The notes under the pieces: model-generated | Databases searched by the model: none | What the model was told of the DNA's origin: nothing | The model's input: the letters and a program-made list of their open reading frames with translations, nothing else | Shown here: piece by piece, positions 6,184-6,504 of the stretch | Layout: each line of letters starts with the position of its first letter | Numbering within the stretch: the stretch's first letter is position 1 | Translations under genes and position numbers: made by a program | NCBI GenBank assembly: GCA_020697375.1 | Contig: JAJFBJ010000156.1 | Span: forward strand, 1-6,504 | Direction of reading: 5' to 3' | Length of the DNA: 6,504 bases | DNA from: Nitrospira sp. | GTDB taxonomy: Bacteria > Nitrospirota > Nitrospiria > Nitrospirales > Nitrospiraceae

Positions 6184-6504
6184 ATGGACGAGCCAAAGTT
6201 ACCATTGGATTATGTAGCTGTTCCTGATACCCCCGGTGCCATTTCTGATCTCGTGCGCTTCGGCACCAGCACCTGGACTTATGAAGGCTGGCAAGGTCAA
6301 GTCTACAACAGGCAATACACAAAGACGGGCTTTACTCGCGAATGCCTTGGGGAGTTCTGCCAGTACCTTTACAATGGCCAGCCGCTCTTTCGCACCGTCG
6401 GCAATGATTCGACCTTCTATCGACTGCCCACCGCGAACCAACTGACACGCTACCTGAGCCAGATCCCCGAAGACTTTGAGATGTGCTGCAAGGTCTGGGA
6501 GAGC
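6184..6504 (+). CDS. DUF72 (YecE-like) family protein, N-terminal part only
   Basis: The frame is open from ATG 6184 to the window edge, 107 codons with no stop, so the gene continues to the right. The protein shows the start of the DUF72 domain: RFGTSTWTYEGWQGQVY at 25-41, then ECLGEFCQYLY, the family signature TVGNDSTFYRLPT at 71-83 and a helix leading to PEDFEMCCKVWES, where the family normally has its F-x-x-K segment after the second strand. DUF72 proteins have a TIM-barrel-like fold and no firmly assigned reaction. The first 24 residues are an extension before the domain. The ATG is the first start after an in-frame stop at 6160-6162; the ribosome site is poor. Cys residues are frequent (C54, C59, C101, C102). 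Codon use is more GC-rich than in the two preceding orphan genes. Confidence 0.88.
   Translation, partial: MDEPKLPLDYVAVPDTPGAISDLVRFGTSTWTYEGWQGQVYNRQYTKTGFTRECLGEFCQYLYNGQPLFRTVGNDSTFYRLPTANQLTRYLSQIPEDFEMCCKVWES

Overview
The window looks like chromosomal DNA from a GC-rich, free-living bacterium. Nitrospira or a close relative is my best guess. The reasons are the style of the proteins (cobalamin-dependent MetH, an RpfG-type HD-GYP regulator, an rph-rdgB pair) and a long imperfect palindrome after metH that resembles a repeat family I recall from Nitrospira genomes. That identification is from memory and was not tested by a search.

Layout, left to right. Bases 1-232 are the 3' end of metH on the + strand. 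Bases 233-355 are a large intergenic inverted repeat lying between metH and a convergent minus-strand pair. That pair is an HD-GYP response regulator (2094-919), predicted to degrade cyclic di-GMP, and a 165-residue protein of unknown function (922-425) whose start overlaps the regulator's stop by 4 bases. A sigma-54-like element lies upstream of the regulator. After a roughly 400-base divergent spacer comes a + strand operon, rph (RNase PH, tRNA 3' trimming) and rdgB/HAM1 (XTP/dITP pyrophosphatase), with only 2 bases between them and a good sigma-70 promoter ahead. Next, on the minus strand, is a secreted, probably lipid-anchored protein with two copies of a Cys-containing repeat (4715-4014). 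A spacer of about 360 bases leads to a complete tRNA-Pro(TGG) with encoded CCA at 5076-5152.

Downstream of the tRNA the DNA becomes more AT-rich in its codon use. It holds two genes I do not recognise: a three-helix membrane protein (5306-5854) and a 61-residue protein (5948-6133). The window ends inside a DUF72 (YecE-like) gene starting at 6184. The change next to a tRNA gene suggests the edge of an acquired segment, but there is no integrase or second attachment repeat here.

Most of the window is ordinary housekeeping and signalling. I see no convincing new multi-gene system. The best leads are the HD-GYP/orphan pair, the palindromic repeat, and the orphan genes beside the tRNA.
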